Part shown: one piece after another, positions 1-9,533 of the stretch
Layout of the letters: each line of letters opens with the position of its first letter
Numbering within the stretch: the first letter of the stretch is position 1
Source of the DNA: Plakobranchus ocellatus
Taxonomy: Eukaryota; Mollusca; Gastropoda; Plakobranchidae
DNA: 22,274 bases
Reading direction: 5' to 3'
Assembly: GCA_019648995.1 (NCBI GenBank)
Contig: BLXT01002685.1
Coordinates: 94,000 to 116,273 of the forward strand
Notes under the pieces: generated by a model
Database searches by the model: none
Told to the model about the DNA's origin: nothing
The model's input: only the letters and a program-made list of their open reading frames with translations
Translations under genes and position numbers: made by a program

Positions 1-212
1 AAGGTGTAAGATTATATTTGAACAGCCCCTTATGTCATTTGATATGCTTTTTAAATTAAGGAAATACATTTGTATCTCGATTAGTCATATTTTAATGAAT
101 TTTTTCTGATGACAGACAACTGGATATTAAAATTGAGAAAAACGGCTTTAAAGATTTGCAAGTGTTTTTTTTTTTTTAATTATAACACAATGGAAAATAT
201 TTTTTAAAAATC

Positions 213-241
213 ATATATATATATATATAGAGAGAGAGAGA
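213..241. repeat. (AT)n-(AG)n compound microsatellite
   Basis: An uninterrupted AT dinucleotide run (213-228) passes directly into an AG run (229-241). It lies just upstream of the ATG of the small frame at 244. In the plus direction it could also be read as a long T/A tract ending in AG, so an artefactual splice acceptor call is possible here. Confidence 0.95.
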
Positions 242-243
242 AT

Positions 244-444
244 ATGCAAGAGGCTACTGTGCCTGTTCCCCTAAGTAGTGGCTGGGGTGGGACAACAATG
301 TCAGTTGTATGGATGACCACTCTGAAGGAACTGTCATCATCATCATCATCATTGACACCAGCTGTCTCAACCGAGGACGAAATTAAATATAATAATGTTG
401 TGAAAGTTCATTACACTTAATGTACACTAATTCTTGTAAATAAA
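244..444 (+). CDS. Possible small or terminal coding exon (58 codons) with poly(A) signal
   Basis: An ATG at 244 opens 58 codons to a TAA at 418-420. The frame starts MQEATVPVPLSSGWGG and contains a six-serine run encoded by the TCA trinucleotide repeat at 334-352, followed by LTPAVSTEDEIKYNN. A canonical AATAAA lies at 439-444, about 20 nt after the stop. The frame may instead be a last exon, because the preceding TATATATAG could act as an acceptor. No domain is recognised. The Ser run comes from a microsatellite, and a frame of this length can arise by chance, so the call is tentative. Confidence 0.25.
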
Positions 445-2200
445 TCAAGAATTTAAAAAAGGGGTTATTAAAAAAAGGGGTTGGGTTGAAGATTAACAAT
501 GCCATCGATCCAAATCTAAAACATTTCAACTCAACCTGACCAGTACAGATCTAGTTTGATCCAAGCGTTTTATTCACAGCGTGAAGTACATGGCAACTAA
601 AACCCTAACTTTAAGTTCTCAGCCAGGTACCCCTGGGACAATTCATTAACGACAGTCAGTCACGTCACTGTGGGGTCAAAACTGGCTCTCTTGGTTAGGA
701 ACTTATCTGAGCTGCTAGCTTGTTGAGTAGACTTTTCACTGTTCTCTTTTTATGTTTACAAGCACTTTTAAAATTCATAAAAAGTATATTTAAAATGTCA
801 TTTCATTTTATGACAGTTCAGGGAGTCTTCATAATTAGTACATGATTCGATTGATACTTTCTTTGGCTCTTTTCAATTGTAAGTTTTCTTTCCTAAAACC
901 GTCAAAGTAAGATGAAAACACTGCTTTTCAATCATAACTGGTACCTTCCAAAAACCTATCCTTTTTTTTCTTATCCCACCGTGAAAAGTTTAAGCAATGG
1001 TATGAAATCAAAGAGAAAAGAAAGCACAGTTAAGGATAGTACCAATGTGTAAAGTGGTGAGCAGTTATCAGTGAAGCGGTCAGTGGTCAGATAACAAGGC
1101 GGCTCTAACAGACTAGTGTAGTGTGATCTCAATTCAAATGGTGGTAGCAAATTACCTCAGTGGTAGGAAGATCATGTTTGTCTGAATATAAGATGATAAG
1201 CTTTCTCTTACAATGGTTTTGCTTGAAGATGTTTCACATCATAGTTATATACTCGCATATTTTTTATTATTATTAAGGTTTCCCAATATCTATCTCATTG
1301 ATAATGATAATCTCCAAAATGTTTTGTAAATTAAATGCTGAGCATATTTATTATTTTTTTTATTTAGTCCTTGAATCTTAGTTCTTACGTGATAATCTCT
1401 CTCTCTCTCTCTTCTCTGTGCCATTTCATTAGCCACTGATAACGAAAATTCTTTATATCTACAGGTCTATTTACATAATCCTCATATGAATATTTCACAG
1501 GCCTTCGCCATTTTCAAAAGAACAAAAATCAAGAGTGACTAAAAACATTTGAAAACTGTAGGTGTATGATAAAAAAAAAAAAAAAAAAAAAAGAAGAAGA
1601 ATGAGCCATTACATCGCATATGGCTCTAAATAGTAAAAATTACTAGTTGAGGCTATTTCTGAAAATTGGCAACCGGTTACAAGTTTCCAAAATTATTTCC
1701 AACTTTGCAAAAAACAATCTTTTAACCTAAACCATGTAATGAATTCTATATAAATTATTTGTTTCATTACTCTAAAGCTGAGGGTTAAGGTAATTTTTAC
1801 AAAAATTTTACTTATGACATGCGATAACTTTTTAAAAAAGTTTTACTCGAAGCCAATGTTTGCACCAAAATGTACATCATAATCTTCTGAAAAGACGTTT
1901 AACATAAAAAGGAATATCATGCGGTGGGATAAGTTCACAAATTGCATTTTAAAATACCTGTGCGCAATTTTTTACCTCTTTTACGCAGTCCAAATCAAAC
2001 TGATTTAAAGTGTCAATTTCAAACCCAAGTTAATATAAAAATAACTAAATTAACTTTAAAACCTGGTAAACAAGTCAATTTATTTTATTTCTGTTTGTAT
2101 TAAATACATGTATTTCACAGTAAAAATAACGAAGCAACATATATTGCACAAATCATTTATATTCCCCCAAAATTTTCTCCCCTTAGTTTCCCTACCTGCG
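445..2200. other. Non-coding AT-rich stretch, no gene seen
   Basis: No convincing exon was found on either strand. It contains a short local duplication of an A-rich/GGGGTT motif (456-485), a CT microsatellite at 1396-1416, and a 22-nt poly(A) tract at 1571-1592 followed by AAGAAGAAG. The poly(A) tract could be the tail of a degraded retroposon, but no recognisable body precedes it. Confidence 0.6.
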
Positions 2201-2222
2201 GGGTAATTAAATTTAATTACCC
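2201..2222. repeat. Perfect 22-bp palindrome
   Basis: GGGTAATTAAA is followed immediately by its exact reverse complement, TTTAATTACCC, with no spacer. All 11 base pairs match. The TAATTA half sites resemble homeodomain core sites, which is a generic resemblance only. Confidence 0.9.
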
Positions 2223-2357
2223 TACTGACAGCCTTATCAGCCCTTTCCTAGACCTCTGGGGTTCATGTTCATTAGGACTGGGCAGATCAAAATAAAAACT
2301 AAAGTTCACTTTTAGTCGCCGTTAGTCTATGTAAATTTTATACACTTTAATGACACC

Positions 2358-2593
2358 TTAACTCTTAAACCGTTAAGTTTTTTTTCTCACACGAAGCAAT
2401 CAGATAGGATGTGTAGTTCAAAACGTAAAGAAAGAAGTCAGGGGGCAAATCAAGTAGTTTTGGAATAATTTGGTCAGTCTTAAATTCAAAACAAGTAAAT
2501 AGAAACAACAAACCCATTGGACGCTGGCAGCGTCCAGTACCGTGAATCTTACTATCGGACGCTCCCACCGTCCAGCACCGGTTTATGAGTTAA
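2358..2593. mobile_element. piggyBac-type MITE (non-autonomous), 236 bp including TTAA duplications
   Basis: The element begins TTAACTCTTAAACCG (2358-2372). Its other end, read on the minus strand from 2593, is TTAACTCATAAACCG, so the ends are inverted repeats with one mismatch in 15. They are bounded by TTAA on both sides (2358-2361 and 2590-2593). TTAA target duplication is the signature of the piggyBac superfamily. Inside the right end lies GGACGCTG-G-CAGCGTCC (2518-2534), an 8-bp-stem hairpin, and a related imperfect copy, GGACG...CGTCC, at 2557-2573. These may be subterminal transposase-binding repeats (inference). A 67-codon minus frame inside has no transposase similarity that I recognise, so the element is non-autonomous or a deletion derivative. 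Confidence 0.75.
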
Positions 2594-2732
2594 ACTAGAT
2601 CTAGATCATTATCTCTAAATTCTAGATTTCTTTATTTAAAATCTGTCTCTGTATATCAGACGATTAGATGTTAGTGATGTCTGGTGTTTTCATTTAATCA
2701 TATAGCAGCTTATCAAAGAACAAAAATTAATA

Positions 2733-2879
2733 CTAATCTGTTGAATCCAATTCGTCATCTGAGTCTGATTCATTTCTTTTAGTGAAATACTTAGAGACAA
2801 CAGCAATTAAGTCCTCTCTATCTGTGTTGAAAGTCTCAGAATTGAGATGCCATTTTTTGCGAAGGTCGGTGACATGGTT
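2733..2879 (-). CDS. Candidate terminal exon, acidic C-terminus (possibly SNAPC1-like gene)
   Basis: On the minus strand, an AG acceptor at 2881-2880 opens 48 codons to a TAG at 2735-2733. The product starts NHVTDLRKKWHLNSETF and ends in a Ser/Asp/Glu tail, ESDSDDELDSTD. An ATTAAA poly(A) signal variant lies on the same strand at 2698-2693, 35 nt past the stop, which is normal spacing for a last exon. The acidic tail and the basic-tryptophan-histidine patch look like a nuclear protein. The block lies directly downstream of the SNAPC1-like block at 2990-3156, with only a ~110-bp gap. I do not see the middle of SNAPC1 between them, so either the gene is decayed or the two blocks are unrelated. 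The frame upstream of the acceptor is closed by the TAG of the acceptor itself. Confidence 0.4.
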   Translation of the reverse strand, partial: NHVTDLRKKWHLNSETFNTDREDLIAVVSKYFTKRNESDSDDELDSTD

Positions 2880-2989
2880 CTATTTTTATCTCACATTAAT
2901 TTGAAATGAATAATAGTTATAAAATGGCTATACTTTAGTTCTTTTCTTCAAAATAGATGAAAAAGATGTGTGTTTTGTTATTGAGTATT

Positions 2990-3156
2990 GTAGATCTAAG
3001 CCAATAATTACTCTTAAAAACGCCGGCTTTTTTGGTAGTGCGGACATTTTTCACAACTTCAACCCAAACCGTTAGAGGTATATTAATACGCATATCTTGG
3101 ATACAGTAAACACTGACGTAATGAAGGTTTAAGACCCTTAAATGGTAATCCAACTC
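2990..3156 (-). pseudogene. SNAPC1/SNAP43-like fragment (exon or relic)
   Basis: A TAG acceptor at 3158-3157 opens a minus frame reading ELDYHLRVLNLHYVSVYCIQ and then DMRINIPLTVWVEVVK. The frame runs to a TAA at 2937-2935, but the convincing part ends near 2990. From memory, the pattern matches the SNAP43 (SNAPC1) N-terminal domain: a hydrophobic RV..LY..Y.LY..Q segment, then an IR(I/V)...W.EVVK segment, then a Y.(F/L)R block. SNAPC1 is a subunit of the snRNA-activating protein complex, which binds the proximal sequence element of snRNA promoters. The residues expected after the Y.FRKL block are missing here, and a few residues seem deleted before MRIN. This points to a partial or decayed copy. 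It could also be an unrelated exon, since family assignment rests on one short segment. Confidence 0.35.
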
Positions 3157-3159
3157 CTA

Positions 3160-4909
3160 CAAATATGTATTCATTTCATTTCTGATGTGTATAAGATGCA
3201 ACTTCGCTCCCAAAATGTGAAAATTTGAGTTTACAAAGACCTTTAGGTGCCTAAATCAGATGTTTAGAGATGTCCATATTTTTGACCAGCAAAACCATAG
3301 ACTCGAAAATGTTTACAGCGCAGTACTTATAATTAAGAAATATTCATCCTTACTTATTCCCACGGTCTAGCTGAAAAAATTCCCTCCCATTGATATATGA
3401 TACATTATGACACGTGTGATTTTTAAGCCTACGCAGTGATCTCAAACGACTAGTTTTGAACCCACGTAGTTGGGCCAATTTTGGAGCTTTTTGTTGGTGA
3501 AAATTTTTTAAAAGAAATATTTTCGGAATGTTTTCACAAAAGATATTTCAGGAAATGATAAAATGAATGTTATAGATGGTGACGACACACAGAACTCAAT
3601 TTTTGACCTGATAGCCATTTATCCTCTATTCAGGGTCATATCTCAGAACTATCAGCTGCGACAATTCCGCGCTTTTCCCTGGTAGCCACATGTATTTGTT
3701 GACACAAGGGTTTAGAACACTTAGCAATCACTGTAAAGATTGAAGGCAAATGCAGCAGAGGTAGACAGAGAATAACTTTTATTGAAAGTATTGAGTCATG
3801 AGCAATACACAAGGGTAGCAATAACAACTTTATAAGGTAACCTGAGTGGAGAAACATGATCACCAATGTCTGTCCCAGACAAGGTACCTGATGATGATGA
3901 TATCATTTTCCCTTGTCCCCCCCGCATGCAAAGCCCATTACACCTCTTCTCCTTTTCATCCTTTTGAAGAACTAAGTCCTTAGGGCCTAGTTAATTTCAA
4001 ATGTGGCCTACACAATACTGGTAGATCCATCTATATACAATGTCGATCCACACACATGTATACTAAAAATGTTATTAGATCTTAGGTTAGAAGTAAATGC
4101 AAGCGTTAAGTCATCACTCTAGCCTACTCTTCAGCTTACTATACCAACTAGATCTACAATGAGAAAATTTGAGCATGGCGGTCAGAAAGTTATCAACTTT
4201 GTCACTGAAACGCAAAATTGAACTCACAAAAACAAAACAGAGCAGAAAAATGTTGCAATGAACACTGCTGAGACACTAAGAAAGAAGAAAACAGTATAGA
4301 AACATGGGCACCATGATCATGATGTTAAGATGGCTCACTTTAATGAATTTATAGTAAGAGTCCCGCCCCCCCACCACACACACACATATACACAAAAACA
4401 AACCTGGAATAATTAACCATTATGTAATAATGGTGCTAAAAGCAAACATGCAAACACATCTCAGAATCAGAATCTCATTTTACAAAATCTATGGTTAAAA
4501 AAATGATTTCAGGGCAATTTTTCATCCAATGAGACTCTGAATGAACGAGACTATAATGTCAGATCTGAGTATCTCATTAGGGACAATGGAAAATGTTCTA
4601 AAAACCTGTCACAAATGACTATCTTGCCATTGAGGAACATGCAGAACATTTTTTTTTGGCTTAGCAATGGGTGAAAAATTGCATGAAACTTGGTTTGTTT
4701 TTTTAGAAAGATTAAGTTTTTATTGGCATATTGAAAAGCAATGTGGACTGAGATAAACCAACTTGTATTTGTCTCTGAACTCTCTCATTATCCAGTTTTC
4801 ACCATCCAAAGCTTACAAAATGCATTTTAGGCTCTATTAAAATGTTAAAAATATAACTTATAAAGACACATCTTCAGACAAACATATTCTGAATAACTGA
4901 AATTTAAGG
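3160..4909. other. Stretch without a firm gene
   Basis: Mostly AT-rich spacer or intron. One weak exon-like frame lies on the minus strand (about 3754-3643): it follows a pyrimidine-rich CTTTACAG acceptor, contains KCSKPLCQQ, and ends at a TGA. It needs one base from an upstream exon, and no partner was found. A C-run followed by a CA repeat lies at 4365-4394. Nothing else here is supported. Confidence 0.5.
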
Positions 4910-4916
4910 TTGTCAG

Positions 4917-5104
4917 CTGGGGCAGAGCTCCATCTCACGTTTGACGCAGCGGCTAAACAGCCATATCTGGTTAGCAAAAGAATAAGTGAAGAGAATGATA
5001 GTATTAATGTGCTGAATGCCTTCACAGAAAAGCAAAAAAAAGCAATAGAGGATTTCATAAAAAAGACTGTTTGGGTAGAGGATGTACAGACAAGATGCAC
5101 ATAA
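4917..5104 (+). CDS. Candidate lysine-rich terminal exon, family unknown
   Basis: A plus-strand frame is open from a GTCAG acceptor-like site (4912-4916) to a TAA at 5102-5104. It reads GAELHLTFDAAAKQPYLVSK, then an amphipathic Glu/Lys-rich part with VLNAFTEKQKKAIEDFIK, then KTVWVEDVQTRCT. The composition looks like real protein, probably a helical C-terminus. No ATG precedes it in frame, so it would need an upstream exon, which I could not find. It lies opposite to the flanking minus-strand exons, so it may belong to another gene or be a retrocopied fragment. No domain is recognised. Confidence 0.3.
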
Positions 5105-5407
5105 ATATTTTGTCTGCCAATTTGCATAACATACATCTTGTTTTAATTCTTTGTAGCTTAATGGTAAAATATTATTTCAATGCTGACATAAAATCAGAAT
5201 TGAAGGATGTAAAAATATTTATCCACAATTAGTGTACCTACAATTTCTTGTTTTCTACGCAGACTGTAATACTAGTGACAAATCTAGTCCTGAAACTAAG
5301 ATTATGTGAATTAGAAAAAAATATTCAATTTTCCAATATCTTAAGTACCGGTTAAGTAAAGAGAATATGAGACCAATGAATTTAAACCAGTACCAGTTTT
5401 ACAGTAC

Positions 5408-5586
5408 CTGCCCCTTGCTAAAACGAGCACCTGATCCTGCGGCCAGCTGTACCTGGGCTCCTACAACCTCAGCCTGTGATGACTGTTGCTGTTGCTGCAG
5501 TTGTAGATCTGCTAATTTGATGCACTGGCTGCAGTATAGAAACTGTATGCAAATTTCCTCCTGCTCCACATACTTGGTGCTCAAGC
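5408..5586 (-). CDS. Internal exon of the unidentified minus-strand gene: CxxC plus poly-Gln
   Basis: The 179-nt exon has an acceptor TAATGCCAG (AG at 5588-5587) and a donor CAG/GTACTG (5407-5402). It enters with two bases (GC) that need one base from the previous exon, then has 59 codons and leaves in phase 0. The product starts LSTKYVEQEEICIQFLYCSQ, continues CIKLADLQLQ, then has a short glutamine run and an Ala/Gly-rich part ending ARFSKGQ. YCSQC is a CxxC knuckle. It could pair with the CVQC of the exon at 14841-14922, which ends with the single G needed to make a Gly codon. The plus strand here is also open (5367-5618), but its product is a cysteine-rich shadow of the CAG repeats. The next downstream exon was not found. 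Confidence 0.6.
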
Positions 5587-5589
5587 CTG

Positions 5590-6689
5590 GCATTAAGTTA
5601 CATAAAATAGTGCAATAAGAACATTGCAATATTTACCCTTCATTTCACCTATATTGTCTCAGTTCACAATTCACATGCTTTTATATGAAGGAAAGAAAAG
5701 AGCATTTGATTTTTGCTTTCTTCTTCATGTCTCGTTTATAGAATACATTTGAACAGAAGATTCTGACATCAGTATTTTTCAAAAGGTTGCAGATACACAT
5801 ATTTAGAATAAATAATGGCAATTCTCTTAATGATGACTTGAAAAGATTTCATATCAACAGTAATATTCCTCAAGCATTTTAATGAAGATAAGATGAGTTT
5901 TACATAAATACATGTCTATATCTGCCCCTGTGAACATTTGCACATTTAAAAAAAAAATTGCCGCTGTTGTTACAAAAAAAAAAGGAAAAAAAAACTGTAG
6001 GGTCTATCTACATTAACATTGCATAAATTTATTTAAATATTACCCTCAGTGATTATTATAGTCAAAAGGGTATAACAATGCAGAGCATTTTAATTATTTG
6101 CACATATTGCATAATGAGAAAAAAAAGGCAAGAAGGAAACCAAATAAATTTATTGATTCTTTCTTTTAGCACAGACAATATATTTTACTAAGCCTAATAA
6201 TAGTAATACCAATATAAGTACATGTATTGATATTCCCATGTAGTCGCCATTTTATTTACATTGAGCAGAGCAGGGATTGTTTCACGTCTCTTGCATAGGA
6301 AATTTATCGGGTTTATGAACTTACTTACACCAAGTGATTTTTTGGGGGGAGTGATAGGGGGGTACTGGTGGAAGTAGTGGTGCTAGTGATAGAATCCTCA
6401 ACCCTCAAGGGTAAGCCTTGACTCAGTTACCACAGGCGCAGCCAGTAGGCGTGTGATGGGAGAAGCTATGTAGAATTGTTGTATGCTTTTTAAGCTGCCT
6501 AATCTATATTACCATTAGGTCCAGACACAGACCTAAATATATGTTTTAGTTGCATGTACAGGCCTGTGAAATAAGAATGAAGTCAAAAAAATGTTTTAGT
6601 GTATAGATATAATTATAACAAAAGTTTTGGAACCTTTATAATTGAATTAGAAAAGTCCAATTTTCTACTAAAAAATCAGACAGGCAGAT
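5590..6689. other. Intronic or spacer sequence, no gene seen
   Basis: Low-complexity A-rich sequence with several poly(A) runs (about 5945-5995) and a G-rich TGGTGG patch at 6340-6395. No exon on either strand meets both splice-site and frame criteria. If the minus-strand exons at 5586 and 12771 or 14922 belong to one gene, this is intron. Confidence 0.5.
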
Positions 6690-7880
6690 AAATTGTACCA
6701 TAATTATATGTTGCTTAAAAAATTAAGAATCAACAAAATCCGTCGTGAACTATGGAACAATGCAATGCAGCAGTATAGGAAGTTAAAAATGGTACCAAAA
6801 GAAAGCAGACTGCTGAAAAGTATGAAATCCTACGAGGAAAATTTAGTGACAAATTATCAGGGAGAAGAACGAAGGAAGAGCAGTCGAAAACAGTTCTTTC
6901 AAAAGAAGAGGAGGGTGAAATTGTGGAGGTCCTGAAGATGACAAGTTGGGGGGCTTTGGGAAGACAAGAGATGAACTGTTACAAGTTGTAGAGAATTACT
7001 TGGATCAGAAGGGGAGAAAAACACTGTGAGAAAACAACAAAACTTTTGACTAAATATTTTCGTCTCTTCAGGAAAAAACACCCAAAAATTGTTTTCCGAA
7101 AACCTCAGCTTCTGGAAAAGCAAAGAGCCCTGGTCACAAAGAAAGACATCTTAGACTGGTTTCCTGAGATGATGAAAGTTGAGAAATAGATTGATGCCAC
7201 AGCTTTCCTGGAGCCTGAGAAAAAACAAATGTGATGAATCCAGCTTCAGTTTGATTTTGAACGCCTTGAGTGGCTGCCTTCTATCATATCTTGCAAATAA
7301 TTTTGTCTGTCAAGTTGGCAGTGAAGCCAAGACCCTAATAACAGCTCTAATTTCCTGCAGTGCTGAAGGTCATTACACCTGACCTATGCTGATAATATCC
7401 ATTTATTTCAAAACAAAATTCAATGCTGCAAACCAAAACGAGTGTTCAAGCAATCTTCATAGGCAGATTAGAGTATGGCTGGATAAACCAAAATCTGTTT
7501 TACAAGTGGTTGAAGCCGTTCTTTGTGCCCCAAATAGCATATGTGAAGAAGCCACTGCTGCTATTGCTAGACGGGCACATCAGCCACCAGTCTCTTCAGA
7601 TATGAGCACTGTGTGGTGAGAATGACATTATTCTCTAATGTTTGCTTCCCCCTTTCATCTCACACCCTACAACCTCTTGATGTGGGGGCCTTTAAGACAA
7701 CAAAATGGAAACGGAAAAGAAAGTCAAGAGACCAAATGAGACAGAGATTATCACCAAGACGACTTTTGCTAAAGCTTTCAAGAATGCTTATCACCATCAG
7801 ACCAACATTGCTAGTTCTCTAGAAGAAAAGGTTTTAGAGCCCACAGCAGCACAAATGTGGATTGGTCTAAAGTTGTTTCC
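6690..7880 (+). pseudogene. Decayed pogo/Tigger-Jerky type transposase, DNA-binding and DDE regions
   Basis: Pieces of one transposase appear in order across several frames. (1) About 6720-6890, a helix-turn-helix region with RRELWNNAMQQYRKLKM. (2) About 7040-7165, a CENP-B-type HTH with YFRLFRKKHPKIVFRKPQ and LVTKKDILDWF. (3) About 7227-7255, CDESSFSL, which corresponds to the first catalytic Asp in the family motif DE(T/S)GFSL. (4) About 7318-7395, KTLITALISCSAEGHYT, the strand around the family motif CCSAxG. (5) LLLLLDGHISH, with the second Asp codon at 7570-7572. (6) LPP..., then SHTLQPLDVGAFK at about 7658-7690, after a frameshift. In-frame stops (near 7603 and 7635) and at least three frameshifts show that it is dead. 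It lies in the opposite orientation to the surrounding minus-strand gene, as expected for a tolerated intronic insertion. The family call is strong and the exact subfamily is not resolved. Confidence 0.85.
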
Positions 7881-7901
7881 TGTTTTGATGAGGGTGCATT
7901 A

Positions 7902-8130
7902 ACGCACACCACAATTTCCACTGCCAAGCATATCTGATACATCCTAGCACCCATGGGTTATTCCACACCATAAATGCCACGAGACAGAAGATCTGATGCA
8001 CCGGCACCCTTGCCACTGCCAGCACCCATGGGCCATTCCACACCACAATTACCACAGGCCAGCAGATCTTATATACCCACACCCTTGCCAGCAGCTATCG
8101 TCCATTCCACACCACAACTGCCACAGGCCA
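7902..8130 (+). repeat. Degenerate ~70-bp tandem repeat encoding Pro-rich units
   Basis: The motif ATTCCACACCAYAA recurs at about 7967, 8035 and 8104, with an earlier partial copy (CACACCACAA) at 7904. The spacing of 59-75 bp defines about four units. In one frame the units read HSTPQLPQAS with LPLPAP and PLPAA spacers. It sits between the DDE domain and the charged tail of the transposase relic, where these proteins often have a Pro-rich linker. Amplification probably happened before or during decay. Confidence 0.75.
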
Positions 8131-8409
8131 GTGGACCTGGAACAGCCACATCTGTTCCAAATTCCGCAAAATCAATCCTTCTCACTGCAGGACCTAGTGG
8201 TATGTCCAGCCAGGGCTCTGATAAAAGGCCTCAATCAAGCCACAACCCAGATGCCTTGCCCAGGCAAAAAACACCTTAACACCTTACAAAAATTTGCAAT
8301 GATATGCTTCCAAATAAGAGATGCAACCCTTAACTTGTATTAGACATGACTAGATGAGGCTTATAACTGTGATAACCTGTTATGTACCCTCTGGAGTAAA
8401 AAAAAAAAA

Positions 8410-9170
8410 AAGAAATGACAACAACAGTATCGAAGTTTTTAGATCAAAATCGAAAAATAAATGATTTTCTAAATTCTTCTTGACTCTGGGGTAATCAAGA
8501 AATTGAAGATGATTCAATGACAGTTCAGATTCACAATCAGAAAAAAGGGATCCTAACAGTGAAAAGGGGGACAAGCTGAACTACAGCCTTAAAGCTACCC
8601 TACTGATAAGCAGCCCAGGTTTCAGAAGATTGCTGATGCAAAAGGAGGCTGATGAGAGAGCATCGAAAGCCAGAAAAAAAGCAGCGAAACTTGGACATGG
8701 AAAAGAGAAAAAGGGCTAAAGCAAAAGGCCAAGCATGAGAAGAAAAAGGAGCGTGAGCAAAAAACGGAAGCAAAAAAACACAAAAAAAAGATAGAAACTC
8801 AATTATGGAAAGAGAAGTAAAAAAAGAAATCTGGAAGAGAACAAAAAAGCGAAGGAGGAAGCTATGGAGAAGTCAAAGGCAAGGAAATTCTCCAGAAAGC
8901 TGCACAAGTCAAGACTCTGATACGAGCGTGGAAGACAGCACAAAGGTGCTTGATGACAATGTAAAAAGCTCTGAGTATAATGTGGGTTGTAGTAATGATG
9001 GCAGCATAGTTGACAAGTTGGATAGAGGAGAAATCACTGCCATAGATAATGACATACTGGTGGCAACAGGAAGAAACTGGCACAGACATGCCTGACTCGG
9101 CAAATCCCAATGACTCTGAGTTAGTAGCATGAGGTTCCCCATAGACCCAAAGAACAAAGAAACAATGCCA
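8410..9170 (+). pseudogene. C-terminal charged tail of the pogo-like transposase relic
   Basis: A poly(A)-like run at 8398-8411 is followed by broken frames. These read TTVSKFLDQNRKINDFL, then a strongly Lys/Glu-rich stretch (about 8640-8880, with KEKKGLKQKAKHEKKKERE-type composition in shifting frames), then a Ser/Asp-rich part with SCTSQDSDTSVED and finally KLDRGEITAIDNDILVATG. Highly basic coiled-coil-like tails followed by acidic serine segments are common after the DDE domain in Jerky/Tigger-like proteins. Stops at about 8707 and 8817 and several frameshifts break it. The 96-codon frame at 8805-9095 is only one surviving piece. Confidence 0.55.
8434..8466. repeat. Left arm of a 33-bp inverted repeat (partner 9481-9513)
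   Basis: The sequence starts AGTTTTTAGATCAAAATCG and continues through an A-run to ATGATT. The reverse complement of 9481-9513 matches it at 32 of 33 positions. Weaker similarity extends outward to about 8413 and inward to about 8475. Confidence 0.9.
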
Positions 9171-9480
9171 GTGAAAACACTCCTAGCACACTACCAGTGA
9201 GCGTAATTTGTGGTTGGACCTAGAGATAAATTAATTCCAAGTATTCAATGATGGTGGACCTTTTTTGGGGGGAGGGGGGGAGTTAAGGGAGAAAGAGAGA
9301 GTCGGAGAAGAGGTGAGGGTGCAGACAGCAACTGGTCGCAAATGGTCACGTTTCACTTTTATTTCTTGATTCTGATTCTACTACTTTACACTTACTACTT
9401 CTAGATCTGGATCTATCCTATTTTAGCACACCTACTTATGCCAGCATCCATACATCATCTTTCCATCTCATTATTTGGGA

Positions 9481-9513
9481 AATCATATATTTTTCGATTT
9501 TGATCTAAAAACT
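9481..9513. repeat. Right arm of a 33-bp inverted repeat (partner 8434-8466)
   Basis: This is the inverse copy of the arm at 8434-8466, about 1 kb away, with one mismatch (T for A) near the inner end. Outside the arm the plus strand reads ACTGCTATGTTTTTGTTATTG, whose reverse complement resembles ACAACAACAGTAT outside the left arm. Confidence 0.9.
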
Positions 9514-9533
9514 GCTATGTTTTTGTTATTGTT

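Noticed and set aside
1571..1592. 22-nt poly(A) as a retroposon tail
   Set aside because: No recognisable SINE, LINE or processed gene body precedes it and no target duplication was seen.
3643..3754. Minus exon-like frame with KCSKPLCQQ after a good acceptor
   Set aside because: Needs one upstream base, but no nearby exon ends in that phase except through implausible joins. No poly(A) signal follows the stop.
5367..5618. Plus-strand 83-codon frame rich in cysteine
   Set aside because: It is the shadow of the minus-strand exon at 5408-5586. The Cys run arises from the antisense of the CAG/CAA repeat.
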